Assembly (NCBI GenBank): GCA_028023455.1
Contig: JAQFVV010006450.1
Coordinates: 1,339,501 to 1,403,500 of the forward strand
DNA from: Epiperipatus broadwayi
Taxonomy: Eukaryota > Onychophora > Udeonychophora > Euonychophora > Peripatidae
Length of the DNA stretch: 64,000 nucleotides
Direction of reading: 5' to 3'
Positions 24,720 to 37,149 of this stretch are shown here, one piece after another. The position numbers and the translations under genes were made by a program. Position 1 is the stretch's first letter. Every line of letters begins with the position of its first letter. The notes beneath the pieces are model-generated. The model was not told the DNA's origin. It saw only the letters and a list, made by a program, of their open reading frames with translations, and did not search any database.

Positions 24720-24945
24720 AGTTTGACAATGGTAAATGAAAATGTAACAATTTACTCTAGATAAATGCTTTGCATATAATAGAGATATATATATGAGAGA
24801 TAGTGACCTGGGCCAACTGATGAGTGCTGGTTCAGCACGAAATGCATCTTGGGAGTCATTTGTCTTTTATTATATCTTTATTTATATGAATTTGAAAAGA
24901 ATGGGGAAGTGCGGAGGTGTTTATTACATCTATATCTATATAACC
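24720..24945 (+). repeat. Hammerhead-bearing repeat unit, copy B
   Basis: About 225 bp matching, in reverse complement, 56836-57056. Shared blocks are GTTTGACAATGGTAAATGAA, AATGTAACAATTTACT, TAGATAAAT, the ribozyme, CATTTGTCTTTTATT and AAAGAATGGGGAAG. Similarity stops on both sides, which defines a mobile unit in the size range of animal hammerhead retroelements (retrozymes or Penelope-like terminal repeats). Unlike copies A and C, no tRNA-like half follows. Confidence 0.75.
24805..24857 (+). ncRNA. Type I hammerhead ribozyme, intact core
   Basis: All conserved core positions are present: CTGATGA at 24817-24823 and GAAA at 24839-24842. Stem II is GTGCTG (24824-24829) paired with CAGCAC (24833-24838), a perfect 6-bp stem with a GTT loop. 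Stem III is minimal (A24842-T24847, T24843-A24846, loop GC). The predicted cleavage follows C24848 of ATC. Stem I pairs CCAA (24813-24816) with TTGG (24849-24852), then has an internal loop, and GAC (24805-24807) with GTC (24855-24857). A two-base-pair stem III is typical of Penelope-like and retrozyme hammerheads, which may act as dimers. Confidence 0.87.
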
Positions 24946-25937
24946 ATGCACAACTGCTTTAGCTTCGTTATTGTTTCAGAAAATGTTTTAGGGATTATAA
25001 TCCCCAGGAATTTTGATATAAGTTCAAAAATATATCTAATAATTACTATTAATAATGATTAGTTTATATTTCATGTAGCTTGTAATATATAGCTACAATA
25101 GTAATATTCCACTAATATACATATATCATTTTAAATACGTTATGTGGAGAATATTTCAGATTTATCAATAATTTAAAAAGTTCTTTAAAAAAAGAAAAGA
25201 AAAATCGAATAATTCTCATCAATATAAATTATTAAGAAATGAGTTTTGTATTTCATTTTTTGGAAACTTATGATATCATGCTAAAGTATATATTTAATGC
25301 TTTCAATATTTTCTTTATCTTTAATTTATGATACATTGTATATCAACTAAATTATAAACTATTGATTTGATTTCTTTCTCTTTTTTTAATCTTTTTAGGA
25401 AAGCAGTTATTTAAAAATAATCTTTAATCAAGTATCATTTTTAATATTCGCGCACTTCAGCTTTAAAATAATTTTGTTAATGCTATAGTTATACTTTAGT
25501 TGCACAGTGTATATTTTAGTGCAGTGTATATTTATTTATGCGTATTTGATAAACGAAATCAATTTCTAGTTTAGAATAGAGGTCGCTTTGAATCAGCTAA
25601 TAAAATTAATCAGTAGTTTCTTCAGTACATTGGGGGGTATACAATGGGAAAATTAATTATTCAGCAGTTATTGAATATATATATTAATTTATTTTAAAAT
25701 CTGTTTTTGTGTTGTTGGTGTTTTTTTCCAAAAGTTTAGGCATTAAGAAAATATCTTTTATCCCAATTTATTGATTTATACTTGTGTTTAATAAAGTCTA
25801 TGTAACACGTTTTTGTTTTTTGTCTAACTAACTGAAATCTTAGATTAAACAAATCTTAAAAAAAAATTGTTAGTAGTAAAAAGAGAGAGACTTTTAACGC
25901 TTCTCTCTATACAGAAATATATATATATACTTTATAG

Positions 25938-27169
25938 CAGTGGTCTTCAACCACCGGGCCGCGGAAGTTTTCTGCCGGGTCGCGCTAGACTGGCAAGAAA
26001 GTTAGTAATAACAAAATAATAAGATTTTAAACTTTTAATTAATATAAACAGTTTTTATTTATTTTTTCATCGCATTTTTACTCTGTTAAAAAATAAGAAA
26101 CAGAACAAAAACGAAATCTAATCAATCATACATAAATTAATTTGTTTTTCTATTTATCACAGATGTTTATGGAGAGATAGAATTAAATTTATTATTTTTC
26201 TAAAAAAATTCAAAATTTAAAAAAAAAGGTTTTTTATTAAACAAACTCCTGTTGTCTTTTGATAGCCAATCACGGTTGCTTGTCGGCATTGTTTATATGT
26301 TACAACAAGATCAAAACTTTTGACTTTTTCAAGTTTCGTTTTTTTTTTTGTTTAAAAATATGCCCACTTTTTTTTTTTGGCCTATAAGGCGATATTTTTT
26401 GGTTTTATTTGTATACTGCTAATATACTAAAACTTTTATTTTTAAAACCAATTTCTGTTAACCTTTTTTAAAAAATAAAAACAAACAAAAAATAACTTTG
26501 CGGTTATTTTTTTTTTGGCTTTATTTCTATTACGCGATATCTATTTTACCATTGTTTAAAAAAAACTTTTCCTATTAATTACATTTTTTGATCCTTTCAA
26601 CACACCTGCACAAAAAAAAAATTACAATAACATCAAAACTTCAGACTTTTACACGTTTCGTTTTATTTTTTCAGATTTAAAATACGGCGAATTTTTTTTT
26701 GACTGTACAGTGATTAATTACGCGATTTCTATTTTGCCCTTACTACTATCAAAAGACAACCTCCATATATATATATAACCATCTTGTATATTTAACATTA
26801 AATACAGATATTACATTTATCATAATCATTGCCATGTAATTACACTAGCTATGATATTTCCCAACATTCAGGTGAATAACATTTTATTCTTGAATGTTTT
26901 AACAATGAAATAATAAACATAGAAATGCAAGCACATTAATGAGAACGATTGGTATTGTACTGTTTTCTGTGTTCAGCATGTGAAGGTAAGCAACACCATT
27001 ACAATACACAATAACTAGTATGCTGTTTTGGTCAGTTATAACAATTATGCTTATCTAAGGCTAAGCAGGTTACATCTTTACGAAAATTTATCTGTAAACT
27101 TCTGCCGGTCCGCGAAATCTTATCCTTATTTTTGCCGGGGCGCAGGTATGAAAAAGTTGAAGACCACTG
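25938..27169. mobile_element. Non-autonomous hAT transposon with perfect target duplication
   Basis: The element of 1232 bp starts CAGTGGTCTTCAAC and ends GTTGAAGACCACTG, a 14-bp perfect terminal inverted repeat. It is flanked by the identical 8-bp sequence CTTTATAG at 25930-25937 and 27170-27177. CAG...CTG ends plus an 8-bp duplication are diagnostic of hAT. Subterminal GC-rich blocks (CCGGGCCGCGG left, CCGGTCCGCG and GCCGGGGCGC right) stand out from the AT-rich interior and are typical of transposase-binding ends. The interior has no transposase frame, so it needs a helper. The intact ends and duplication suggest recent movement. Confidence 0.95.
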
Positions 27170-27944
27170 CTTTATAGAACTACTATAGTTCTAAGTCAAA
27201 TAAAAATTCAGTGACCTTAACAGCTCCATATTCTTATTGTTGGAAACATAACAATAGATCATACAGATTAAAGTAATGCATTTGAAATTAAGCATTAAAT
27301 ATATAAATAATAATATGGTTAGTTGTCCAAGAAGCCGAGGTGACATGTGAGTGTCTAAGAGATAATTTGAGCACAACAATTTCATTAACGGACTGAAGTG
27401 AGATATTTTTTTTTACTTTAACTCAGGTGAGAATTGTTATAGTAATTTTACTCCTGAGTCGCCACTGTGCTAACGCACAAAGCTTGCTAAGCAATATTTT
27501 TAAAAAAATGTTCATAATGATTTTATTTTTTTAAATCTAAATTTCCATTTTTATAATTTTATTTGCTATTAACATGAAATGTTTTGTCTGTATGAGATAA
27601 TCGTCATTACTTTCCTTTTGCTTGAGTGCCCAATGGGGTAGAGATTCTTCATATCTATAATCTCTTTTTTTTAAAAAAGCAGAATTTATTTGATACGATA
27701 CATAAAAAAGGCTAATGAGTACAGTAAAACAGAAGTTTGCAATATACTGTAATTAGTATGAATAATCATAATGCTGAATGTGTGTGTAATTCTCTTGAAA
27801 GGAGCTATTGCTATCAATAATCTATCCTCTAGCTACAGCATTCAAACATTTATGCATTAAGAATTTCACCACTTCCATTACTATGTCTTTATTATATATA
27901 TGATTATCGTGAACAATTTTAATAGTTTGTTTTTTGTTTTTTAA

Positions 27945-28040
27945 GTGTCATAGCATCGGCCGGGATGCGAACCCGCAACCCGGGCAACTGCCTGCAAGTG
28001 CAAGGCAGTCGCGCTGACCTCTCGACCATCAATGCAAGAC
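27945..28040 (-). repeat. tRNA-derived SINE head, family 2 (minus strand)
   Basis: On the minus strand the order is TGGTCGAGAGGTCAGCGC (A-box-like), CTGCCTTGCACTTGCAGGCAG and GGGTTCGCATCCCGG (B-box and T-arm). It ends CCGATGCTATGACA. The T-arm pairs CCGGG with CCCGG and is much more GC-rich than the surroundings. A related copy lies at 42757-42848 on the + strand. It does not fold as a clean tRNA with a 7-bp acceptor, so it is called a SINE head rather than a tRNA gene. Confidence 0.7.
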
Positions 28041-28049
28041 GACAATTTT

Positions 28050-31000
28050 AATAGTTAGTATGAATAATTTTTATTATTGGACTTTCTTTTAAATATTAAA
28101 GTGGTCATCACTAAAGTTCCATCTTGTTAATTGTCTTAAGAGTTTAACATGATGTACTTTTTATTTCTCATTTACAAATATTTTTTTCCTATTCTCATTT
28201 TTTTTTTTTGTTACTTTATCTACTCACTATCATTCCTATGAATATCATTAACGATTTCATTCATTATTTTTTTTAAACTATTCATTCCAAATGATTTTGC
28301 ATTTTTTAAATTTTATCTTCGTAAATGATTTATTTTATATATATATATAAATAATATATCATTTCTTCTTTATCATTCCAATATATTATTTTCTAATCAA
28401 ATCACTCCAAAGGATAATATGATAATGATGTTATTATATTAAATTAGTTACACTAAGGAAATATTTGCCTATATGAAAATTACTTATTATAGTAATTTAA
28501 GTTTACATTCTATAAATGTTCGACTGCAATTGTTTTTTAGAGTTATTAGCATACAGACCAGGGGTAACTAATATATTACAGTAACGCACCATTTTTTTCC
28601 CACACGAGTTTACATGCATTATACAACTTTTTTGCTACGGTTTAATTTTCGGATAACACAGTGTGTTATAAGTAATATTTAGCCTTTATATATATATATA
28701 TTGTAATGTATTACAGAAATAATTTAAAGTTTAAATGTTGCTTACTTTAATGAGATTCCGAATCTTATTTGCTTGTATCACTCTTATTCTTTGCACTTAA
28801 GTTTGCAAAGGGAAAGTATCAGAACATTTTTCTAATTTGAATCAGTCAAATTCGATTTTTAACGATTTCATGATGAAAACAATTTTTGTAAAAAACTAAA
28901 CTGTCTTATAAAGCACAAACAATTATAAAATGAAAGTTAAAAACTATTACGGACCCATTCTGGATTAGTCATATCGAAGTTAAGACAAGCTTTAAATGTG
29001 AACACATAGAAAGAATGCATAGCAAAATTATTTTGCCATACTACTTAACATGAATAATTTTTTTAATAAAAGTATATTTTATATACCTGGAATCTATATG
29101 TAATGTAGGGGAAATTTGTGGTCATGTGTATTGATTGCATGAGATAGAGGGAATGGCTGAAGGGAACTTGAAAGTCTGTGTTCAAATCCCCTATATTAAC
29201 ATGAATAAATAAATATAAGTACAAAAAAAAAATCCATTTTTATTTTTTAAATATTTATCAAATTAAAAGTCAATTTCAAACTCCAACACTTTTTTTAAAA
29301 TATACAGAATGTTGTTTGTTTTTTGAAATATTTTGACAATCTATAACTCATGCTCAATTTATAGAAATACAGATATATTTATAAGTATACACAAATAGTA
29401 TTCTGTGTATTTAAGTATATATTTTATTGCTATATAAATATATATGCATTTTAATTCTCTTTCTACAAATAAATAACAATCAACGTTTCAAAATAAAAGA
29501 ATATATTAGAAGATTTAGAAAATTCCTAATTTTTAATATGACTTAGTTTGGGAATAGAGAAAATTATTTTTATTTTTCAAAAATAAATTACTTCTATATC
29601 AGTTGGTTAATTTTATTATAACCTCACATTGAATTAACAACAAAAAAATTTAATATTATAAAGTTTAACAGCTATTTCTACTATACTTCCAGAATAATTT
29701 TTTTAAAGAAAAAAAGATGGAATAAATATTTACTGATAATGAAATCACTTGTTTAGATTAGGGCTACTGAATACTCCAATCATGAAAGATGGATAATTTT
29801 TGTCTAAAATTTTAATAAACTGGGCCATAATTTAAAAAAATTAAATATTTTAAAACTGAAATTTTAATCATGTAAACTAATTTTTTACAACATATTAATA
29901 TATTCTTTTCACTATGTATCTTCTTTCATTATTGTGTTGTGTATGTGTGTGTGTTTTTTTTGTTATAATCATTATGATGCAGTTCAGACAGAAGTGAAGA
30001 TTAAAATGTCAAAACTGTAAAAGTAGAACATGTATTTCTATAGTACAAACACTGGAATGACTAAATGAGAAATTGTAGAACATGTTCTCCTAAAGCACAA
30101 TTTTTGCAAACAATGGCAACCTGCCACCAATAATAAATATTCTTATTTATTTAGCATAGTGGTCATTGCTAGAATTCTTCAAAGTCAGCAAATCTCCATT
30201 GCAAAATCTCTGTTACACATTGTAACAATTTTATTACTTTATAATATAGCCCTACTTTTGAAATGTTTAAAAAAATTATACTAAGGAGAACAGAAACTAC
30301 ACCAACAATGATCAAGGGCTAGTACTTGATTTTGTGCTCTGTTGTCTAAAAACAGAGACTACATACAAACAATTTAAAATATACTGAATAGAAATTGATT
30401 TACAGTATAAACAACTTAAGCGCAGTAATAGAATTATAATAAATATTAATAAAAATTTTAAGATTTATAGAAAATACACATTTTTTAAAGATGATTTAAA
30501 ATTATTATATACAATACACATGGCATGCATATATTATCATAATAGAATTTTTTGTTTTATATCCCTCTTTTACAAAAATTTTTGGTACCTGTATATCCTT
30601 ATTATTGTTGCTTTATTAGTCATCATAGGAAAAAATTTCGAAAACGTTGAAATATAAACAATTGTTAAATTATTTTCCGACTATGACTTAAATGTGAGGG
30701 ATTTGGTTCTCTATTTAATTATATTTTTACTACATTTTTAAAATTATTAATTCATAAATTCACCTTAATTTGACTGTTTATCCATAATGTATTTCAATCA
30801 CCATATCATGTAATTATTCTTAAATGTATATGTAAAAAAAGAAGTAAATACCATTCTTGGCTTTTCCAATTCAGCAAAAACATCGTATTTATTGCTCAAT
30901 TACCCATAATTCTATATACAGTGAATTGTAAACCTTTTATGATAACATTTGTTTTAGTCACCATAAAGTTAGTTTTCAAAAAAAAAAATAGTTTTTTTCT

Positions 31001-32590
31001 TGTACAAATCTGTAGAAAAACTTGCCAATTCATAAAATAGTTTTGTTTTGTTTTGTTTTTTAATTATGTAAATAAAGAACAACATTTGGGTTGCTATTTT
31101 AACTAAGTTTTGTAATTTAAATTTTATCGAACAATGTTGTTTTTTTTTTAAAAAAAAAAAAGAGTAATACCTATTTGCATACAAAAGTATTTATTAAAGA
31201 GTGAGTGGACAGTGAAGAAAAACGGTAAAGCAATAAAAGAAGAAAATATGTTTATAAAAAAGACAATGTTCATCTGTTAATTTTTAAAATTGCTCAAGTT
31301 TATTATAGATGGCACTAGAGTAGAAAGCTATTCTTATGTTATCACAATCTGAAAGATACTGCCATTTCTATTGATATTTGTTTTAATACATTTGCTATGC
31401 ATAACAAAATTATTTTGCACATAGTAAACTACTAAAATCTTAGCGCAAGAGTTTCAAAAAAAAAACCTCTAAAGAACCAATGGTATTTGCATATAAAGTA
31501 TATTTCAAGTTAATGTGAGCCATTTTGTTTGTGATGTTATAATTAGTGTTTTAGCACCATGCAATGATTTGGGATTCTAATTCATGATGAACTTGTAAAT
31601 TTTATCAATTTTATACAATATTTTTTTATATAACTGGCACATAATGTAAGTAGATTTTGTCAAGATAATTAGAAAGTGGCTAATAGTTTTTGATATTTCA
31701 TGTCTCATTATGAATATTATAAATATTTTTGGCCTACTGTTGTGCACAGATTGCTATTACATTGAATAATGATAAGCATTTATAGGATTAAGCAGTAAAC
31801 TGGAAATATAATCATTCAATTGCTACTGTTTTTATTCAACCTCTGAGTTCCCCAAACTATAGATGATTATGAAGTTTCCAGTTCACACTTCTTGGGTCAC
31901 TTACAATTTTCTGCTGACTTGCTGCATTATATTTCACCACTGGAGTTTTTCTTTTGAGATTTTTTTTTTCCCCATATTGCCCTCATTATTTTTTCTTCAC
32001 TGGTTTTTAAGTATTGTTGGCCATCCTAGTTTAGATTGTTTCACTGGATTGGACATTCTTCTGGTTAGATGCAATGGTTTAACTAATCAGCAGTAGATGC
32101 AGTCTTCCATTCATATTGATTGGCTATTATATTCATTCAAGATTAGAATAGTGTATGTATACTACCTCATAATTACTTAACATGTTAGGCCTAAAATGAT
32201 CATTATGAATCATAATCCAGATCCAAGTGATTAGCTTTCAGATAAACTAAAGAAATATATGTATGTAATGAATTAAAATTTGAATTTTATATCTAAATAA
32301 ACCATTATTTTAATGTTAATTTACAAATTTCAAAACTAATATGGCTAATTCAAACCATTGTGATTGAGATTCTTTGTCATATATAAATAATCAAAATTAC
32401 CCCAAATTCACAACTCAACTATTCTAGCCAAAAAATAATAATTTTAAAACACAACCTCTTGTGTAAAGAATTTAAAAAGGAACATATTTAAACTAAATAT
32501 TACCCACAATTCCACTTATATCCCATACACTGCTAATATTAAAAGAACTTTAAATAAGTTAATTGCTTTAGAATCATAAATTTTTCATAA
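28050..32590. other. AT-rich intergenic DNA with one tRNA-like SINE relic
   Basis: Mostly low-complexity sequence. At about 29105-29205 a + strand relic reads GGTCATGTGTATTGATTGCA...TTGAAAGTCTGTGTTCAAATCCCC, the same tRNA-like half as in copies A and C of the hammerhead SINE, with B-box GTTCAAATC but no hammerhead upstream. Nothing else was recognised. Confidence 0.5.
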
Positions 32591-32599
32591 TAAAGATTC

Positions 32600-33490
32600 T
32601 TTAATTCTTTTTAACAACAATTCTTAACATCATCAAAATTGATAGTGTGGCCTGTATCTTTTTTATGGATATATATAAAGCAGAACTAATATATTTATTT
32701 CTAACCCTACTTTTATGTATCCTTATTTTTTCATTTAAGCTCAAATTATTCGGACCTATATATACTTTTTTAGTCTTTCTATCAAAAATTTCCTTTATGC
32801 ATGATTCTATAAGAAGACTATTTAAACGACAAAGAAATAAAATCATATTTTTCTTTAACCTTTACATCATTACAAATATTACTATTAAATAAAATACTTA
32901 ACAAATATATCAGAATAACCAACACTCAAACAATCTTTATAAAATTGATCTTTTTGAAACAAAGCTACCCCATTAGAATTATTTAATCTCTTATTTCTGT
33001 AACAATAATTTCTTAAAGCAGCTTATGAGATACAGATTGATAGCTATCAAGTTTAATTAAAAATTTTAACTCTTTACTCTTAACATAATGACTACATACC
33101 AAACAATCATTCTTTACATTTCTAATCAATTAATCTAAAAAGTTTAATTTAACAAAATCTAATCCAGCCACCACCCCCTACAGCATATTTATAGAAGGAT
33201 CAAAACAAACTCATTTACCAACTCTTTCAATTTATCATTCTCAACTACAAATAAACAATCATTGGACATATCTCTAACAAATAACTTTAAATATAAACAA
33301 TCCTCCTTAATAATAATTTTCTCTTCCAAATAATATAAACAGCAAATTAAAGAAGTAATATAACCTATTATTCCACCCTTCCTTGATCTTATAAAAATTA
33401 GCATTATAAGTAAAATACATAGAATCCTCCAATAATAAAAGCAAATCTTTAATAACTTTAATCTTATTCTTTGACAAAGATTCATGTTTA
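32600..33490 (-). pseudogene. Penelope-like element, RT and GIY-YIG relic (left arm of palindrome)
   Basis: Read on the minus strand, the centre-proximal part (33485-33189) is a reverse-transcriptase remnant. It shows MYFTYNANFYKI, then GYITSLICCLYYLEEKI, then LKLFVRDMSNDCLFVVEN. The family form of the last block is F-V-R-Y-V-D-D; here the catalytic aspartates are altered. The outer part (32846-32601) resembles a GIY-YIG endonuclease: KKVYIGPNNLSLNEKI followed by SRVRNKYISSALYI. RT followed by GIY-YIG is the defining order of Penelope-like elements. Stops between the two parts and the altered motif make it dead. It is mirrored by 33525-34440. Confidence 0.75.
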
Positions 33491-33524
33491 ATCAACACAG
33501 ACATAACATCAATACTGATAAATA

Positions 33525-34440
33525 TGGATCTTTATCAAAGAATAAGATTGAAGCTATTAAAGGTTTGCTTTTATTATTGGGGGTTCTATGTATTTTACTT
33601 ATAATGGTAATTTTTACAAGATTATGGAAAGGTGGGTAATAGGTTATATTATTTCTCCATTAATTTGTCCAGTTTATATTAATTATTTGGAAGAGGAAAT
33701 TACTATTAAGAAGAATTGTTTATATTTAAAGTTATTTGTTAGATGTTTTGATTGTTTATAGTTGAGAATGATAAATGAGTTCAATTGTTTTGATCCTTCT
33801 ATAAAATATATTGTAGAAGGGGGGTGTTAAATTTTGTTAAATTAAATTTTTTAGATTTTTTGGTGATTAGAAATGTAAAGAATGATTGTATGGTATGTGA
33901 TTATTATGTTAAGAGTAAAGAGATTAAATAATTCTAGTGAGGTAGCTTTGTTTCAAAAAATTAAATTTTATAAGATTGTTTGAGTGTTGACTACTCTGAT
34001 AAATTTCTTAAAAGTATTTATCTAATAGTAATAATATTTGTAATAAGGTAAAGGATAAAGAAAAATAGGATTTTATTTCTTTGCCATTTAAATTATCTTA
34101 TAGAATTGTATGTAAAGGAAATTTTTAATAGAAAGAATATTCCTGGAATAGTGCAGATTATCCCTTGTTTTTATAAGAAAGTACATATAGGTCAGAGTAC
34201 TTTTGAGCTTAAATGAAAAAATAATGGTACATAAAAATAGGGTTAGAACTAAATATCTCAGTTCTGCTTTACATATCCATGAAAAGATGCAGGTCACCCT
34301 ATTAATTTTAATGAGGCTAAGTTGTCTACTTTGAGAGAGAAAAAAATGAATCAAAGAAACTTTATTATTAAAAACTCATGATTCTGAAGCAGTTAACTTA
34401 ATTAAAAGTTCTTTTAATATTAAGGGTGTATGGCATGTAA
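33525..34440 (+). pseudogene. Penelope-like element, RT and GIY-YIG relic (right arm of palindrome)
   Basis: Mirror image of 32600-33490. The + strand gives SKNKIEAIKGLLLLL, FTYNGNFYKIMER, GYIISPLICPVYINYLEEE, and KLFVRCFDCL where the catalytic YVDD should be. Downstream, after many stops, it has YKKVHIGQ and NRVRTKYLSSALHIHEK. Each arm has its own private mutations, so the pair is older than the palindrome at 45541-47178. The loop between arms is about 30 bp near 33500. Confidence 0.75.
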
Positions 34441-34449
34441 GTGGAATTA

Positions 34450-35980
34450 TGAGTAATGTTTAGTATAAATATGTTATTTTGTAGTCCTTTACATTTGAGA
34501 AGTCAGCTTGTAGCAGTGAAACCATTGATTGTTATTTAGAGTTTGTTTGTGGGGTTTTTTTTTTTTTTTGGCTACTCTGATTAGTTATGAATTTGGGATA
34601 ATTTTGATTATTTTATTGACTAGTTTAGTTTTAGGCTTTTAATGTTTATATAAGTATGTGTGTATTTTAATGATTATGGGTGCAACTCATATTCAGTATT
34701 ATCTGTGGCATTTTTCATTATTCCAATATGTATTTTTTAAAAAAAATCCAAATAATAAGTGAAAAAGAATCATACAATACAGAGATTATTCTACTAGTCA
34801 TGAACTAGGATTCAAATCTGTACATAGTGAGTCTTTGAAATTTATCCAAGTCACAAGCAAGTAGTGGATTTTTCTTTCAGAAAACTAGCAGAGACAATCT
34901 TCCAGCCATTTAGTATAAGCTAGGTAAGAGCTATTATTACTTAGAAAGCCCCAGATTAATTTAGGCCAATCACATGACTGTCAATGGGTGTTCATGCAAA
35001 TGCAATATGATGCAACTGTTACAGATATTGGATGCATGGTTTATCCTTGTTTTCACTTTAAGAACTATTGATAACATATTTGTAGTTACTTATAAATGTA
35101 AATTATTTTAATTTATGGAATGGAAATAAAAAATAGATGCCTATGCATTAGATGCAATAGAAAATTCAAAAGTTGAGTTACGAACAAAACATAAACATCT
35201 TTGAACAATGAAATAAACATGTATAAGCATTGTTTTCAAACATATTAATTAATAGATGATCATGGCATTTTGTTTTTATTACATATTTTCTTCAAGTTAT
35301 AAAAAAGTGATATTTATGGAAAATGTGTGTCTGTGGGAAGTATTTTAGGACATTGCTCTTTGAAAATGTTTTGTTTTGTATTGGACCTTTTTTAGAAAGA
35401 ATTTAATTACTTGTATATGTATTTGATTTGTATAAATTGCTCATAATTGAGTTCAGTTTTTTTTTTTTTTTATCCATTGTTGGATTTTATATTAAATTGT
35501 TTCCATATATAGATTTCTTGTTTGCTTTCCATGTGAAGCATATGTTTTTGTTTTGTTTTTTCTGTTTGTTTGTTTTGTTGCAACCCAACATTGTATTTAA
35601 TGTAATTAATGTAATTATTCTCTTGGGTCTGTAGTTTGCAGAGTTTATTAATTAATTAAGTGTAAGGGGAAAATCTATTTCTTTTTTCCTTATTTCTTGT
35701 AAAATATTAAATTCTAGTTAATAAAAAGTATTTAAAATGTTCATTGTTTTATTTATAATGGTAATGGCTACTTCAGAGACATGAATAAATATTAATGCAA
35801 TTGCACACACACACACAAAATTATTTCTAATATGGTATAGTCCACACTAACATTTTAAAAAATGTTCATTAAGCTGATGTAATAAATGCATATATTAAAC
35901 AATAAATTAATTGTTTAATTTCAAATTTAATAATTTTAACAAAACGTTTGAACTATACTTTCCAGTTATTTTTCAATGTG
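34450..35980. other. AT-rich stretch without recognisable gene
   Basis: Low-complexity DNA with T-rich runs and a short CA repeat near 35803. No coding motif or repeat boundary was recognised. Confidence 0.55.
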
Positions 35981-36033
35981 CTCTTCTGAAGGGCCATATT
36001 AAAAAAATAATTGAAAACTGTAGTTTAAATGGT

Positions 36034-36239
36034 TTTCAAAAAATAAATACAACATGTATACAAAGAAAAGCTTGTTTAATACTTTAACAATATAATATGC
36101 TGAGCATACTCGCACAATTTTCTTGGATAACTATAGCTAAGAATATGATTACTAGCTAGTCAAAAGGATACTCAACATACTAAAAGTATTAAATCAGCTT
36201 TTCTTTGTATATATGTTATATGTATTTATTTTTTGAATT
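36034..36239. repeat. Foldback element with about 52-bp outer arms
   Basis: Left arm 36034-36085 (TTTCAAAAAATAAATACAAC ... TTTAATACTTT) is inverted at 36182-36239 (AAAAGTATTAAA ... GTATTTATTTTTTGAA). Weaker symmetry continues inward (TGCTGAGCATACT against GGATACTCAACATAC), so the whole 200 bp folds. Just upstream a CTGAAGGGCC...TTGAAAAC block at about 35987-36018 faintly recalls the hammerhead-like block of the Penelope tail, but is too degenerate to call. Confidence 0.65.
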
Positions 36240-36360
36240 ACATTTTTCCGAGAAAAGTTTAAAAAGATTGGAGTTACCTTTTAAATGGTCTTAATATATG
36301 AACTTTTTCTACAGTACAAGCTTTTTCATACCTGCACTCCAATACGTAATATACAGAGGG

Positions 36361-36524
36361 TTTAAACTCAGACTTTCACAAGACCCTCAACTATCCATGC
36401 TATCTCATACTGCTGACACTTGATCATACACATGATGATTATCTTTTCGACATGTGTATGACCAAGTGTATCAGCAGTATGAGATAGCGTGGATAGTTGA
36501 GGGTTGTGTGAAAGTCTGAGTTTA
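36361..36524. repeat. Hammerhead-SINE tRNA-like half as a 74-bp hairpin
   Basis: Arms 36361-36434 and 36451-36524 are near-perfect reverse complements with a 16-bp loop. The right arm reads CATGTGTATGACCAAGTGTA ... GTGTGAAAGTCTGAGTTTAA, the same tRNA-like half that follows the degenerate hammerheads at 5045 and 42202. The loop (ATTATCTTTTCGA) matches the linker that normally joins hammerhead to tRNA-like half. The inversion point therefore lies inside the element. Confidence 0.88.
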
Positions 36525-37149
36525 AATGGTTTTGTAACACTATAAAATTAGCTAAATTTAAACAATTAATTGTTTAATATATGTATAATATAATTAACCA
36601 AATGTGTATTAGTATGCAAACTTTAGGGAAGATAAGTTTAGCTACGCTATGTTTGTTGTGAATAAATTTCTATTTGGGAATACTACTAATTATATAGTAA
36701 TATTGTACATCATTTATTATATATGTACACAAATATATGTATATGCTTACTATATAAATTGGCTGTTTTGCAAATCGATCATTTTTTTAAGGAAGTCTCA
36801 ATACTTATATAAAAATCTCTTTAAAAAGAAAATCAGGTGACCTTATAAAATACCAAAATAATTAAATTCACTGTATTTTATTTTTTTATTCTTGAAAAAT
36901 CCACATATTGTATTATTAAAAATATAGTCTCAACTATCCATAATACAGACAATACACCAATCGAAAAATTTTTCCTGAGCTTGGTTTAGGGGATTTTTCA
37001 AATTTCAAAAAATCTTTTTTCCCCTTGTTGTCAATACAAACTCGGCTTAGATAGAAAAAAAACAGGCAATTATCCATAGTTAGGCTTATTAATTTATAGA
37101 TATTTATAGAATTTTTTTTACCTTCATTTTGTTGTAAATACACATATAA

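Noticed and set aside
24793-25062. 89-codon open frame over the hammerhead
   Set aside because: It overlaps a structured ribozyme, has low-complexity residues (YIYIYI) and no motif.
27945-28040. Functional tRNA gene on the minus strand
   Set aside because: The T-arm is good, but no 7-bp acceptor stem or proper anticodon arm forms, and a similar degenerate copy exists at 42757-42848.
34088-34354. 88-codon minus frame
   Set aside because: It is the antisense of the right-arm Penelope-like endonuclease relic.
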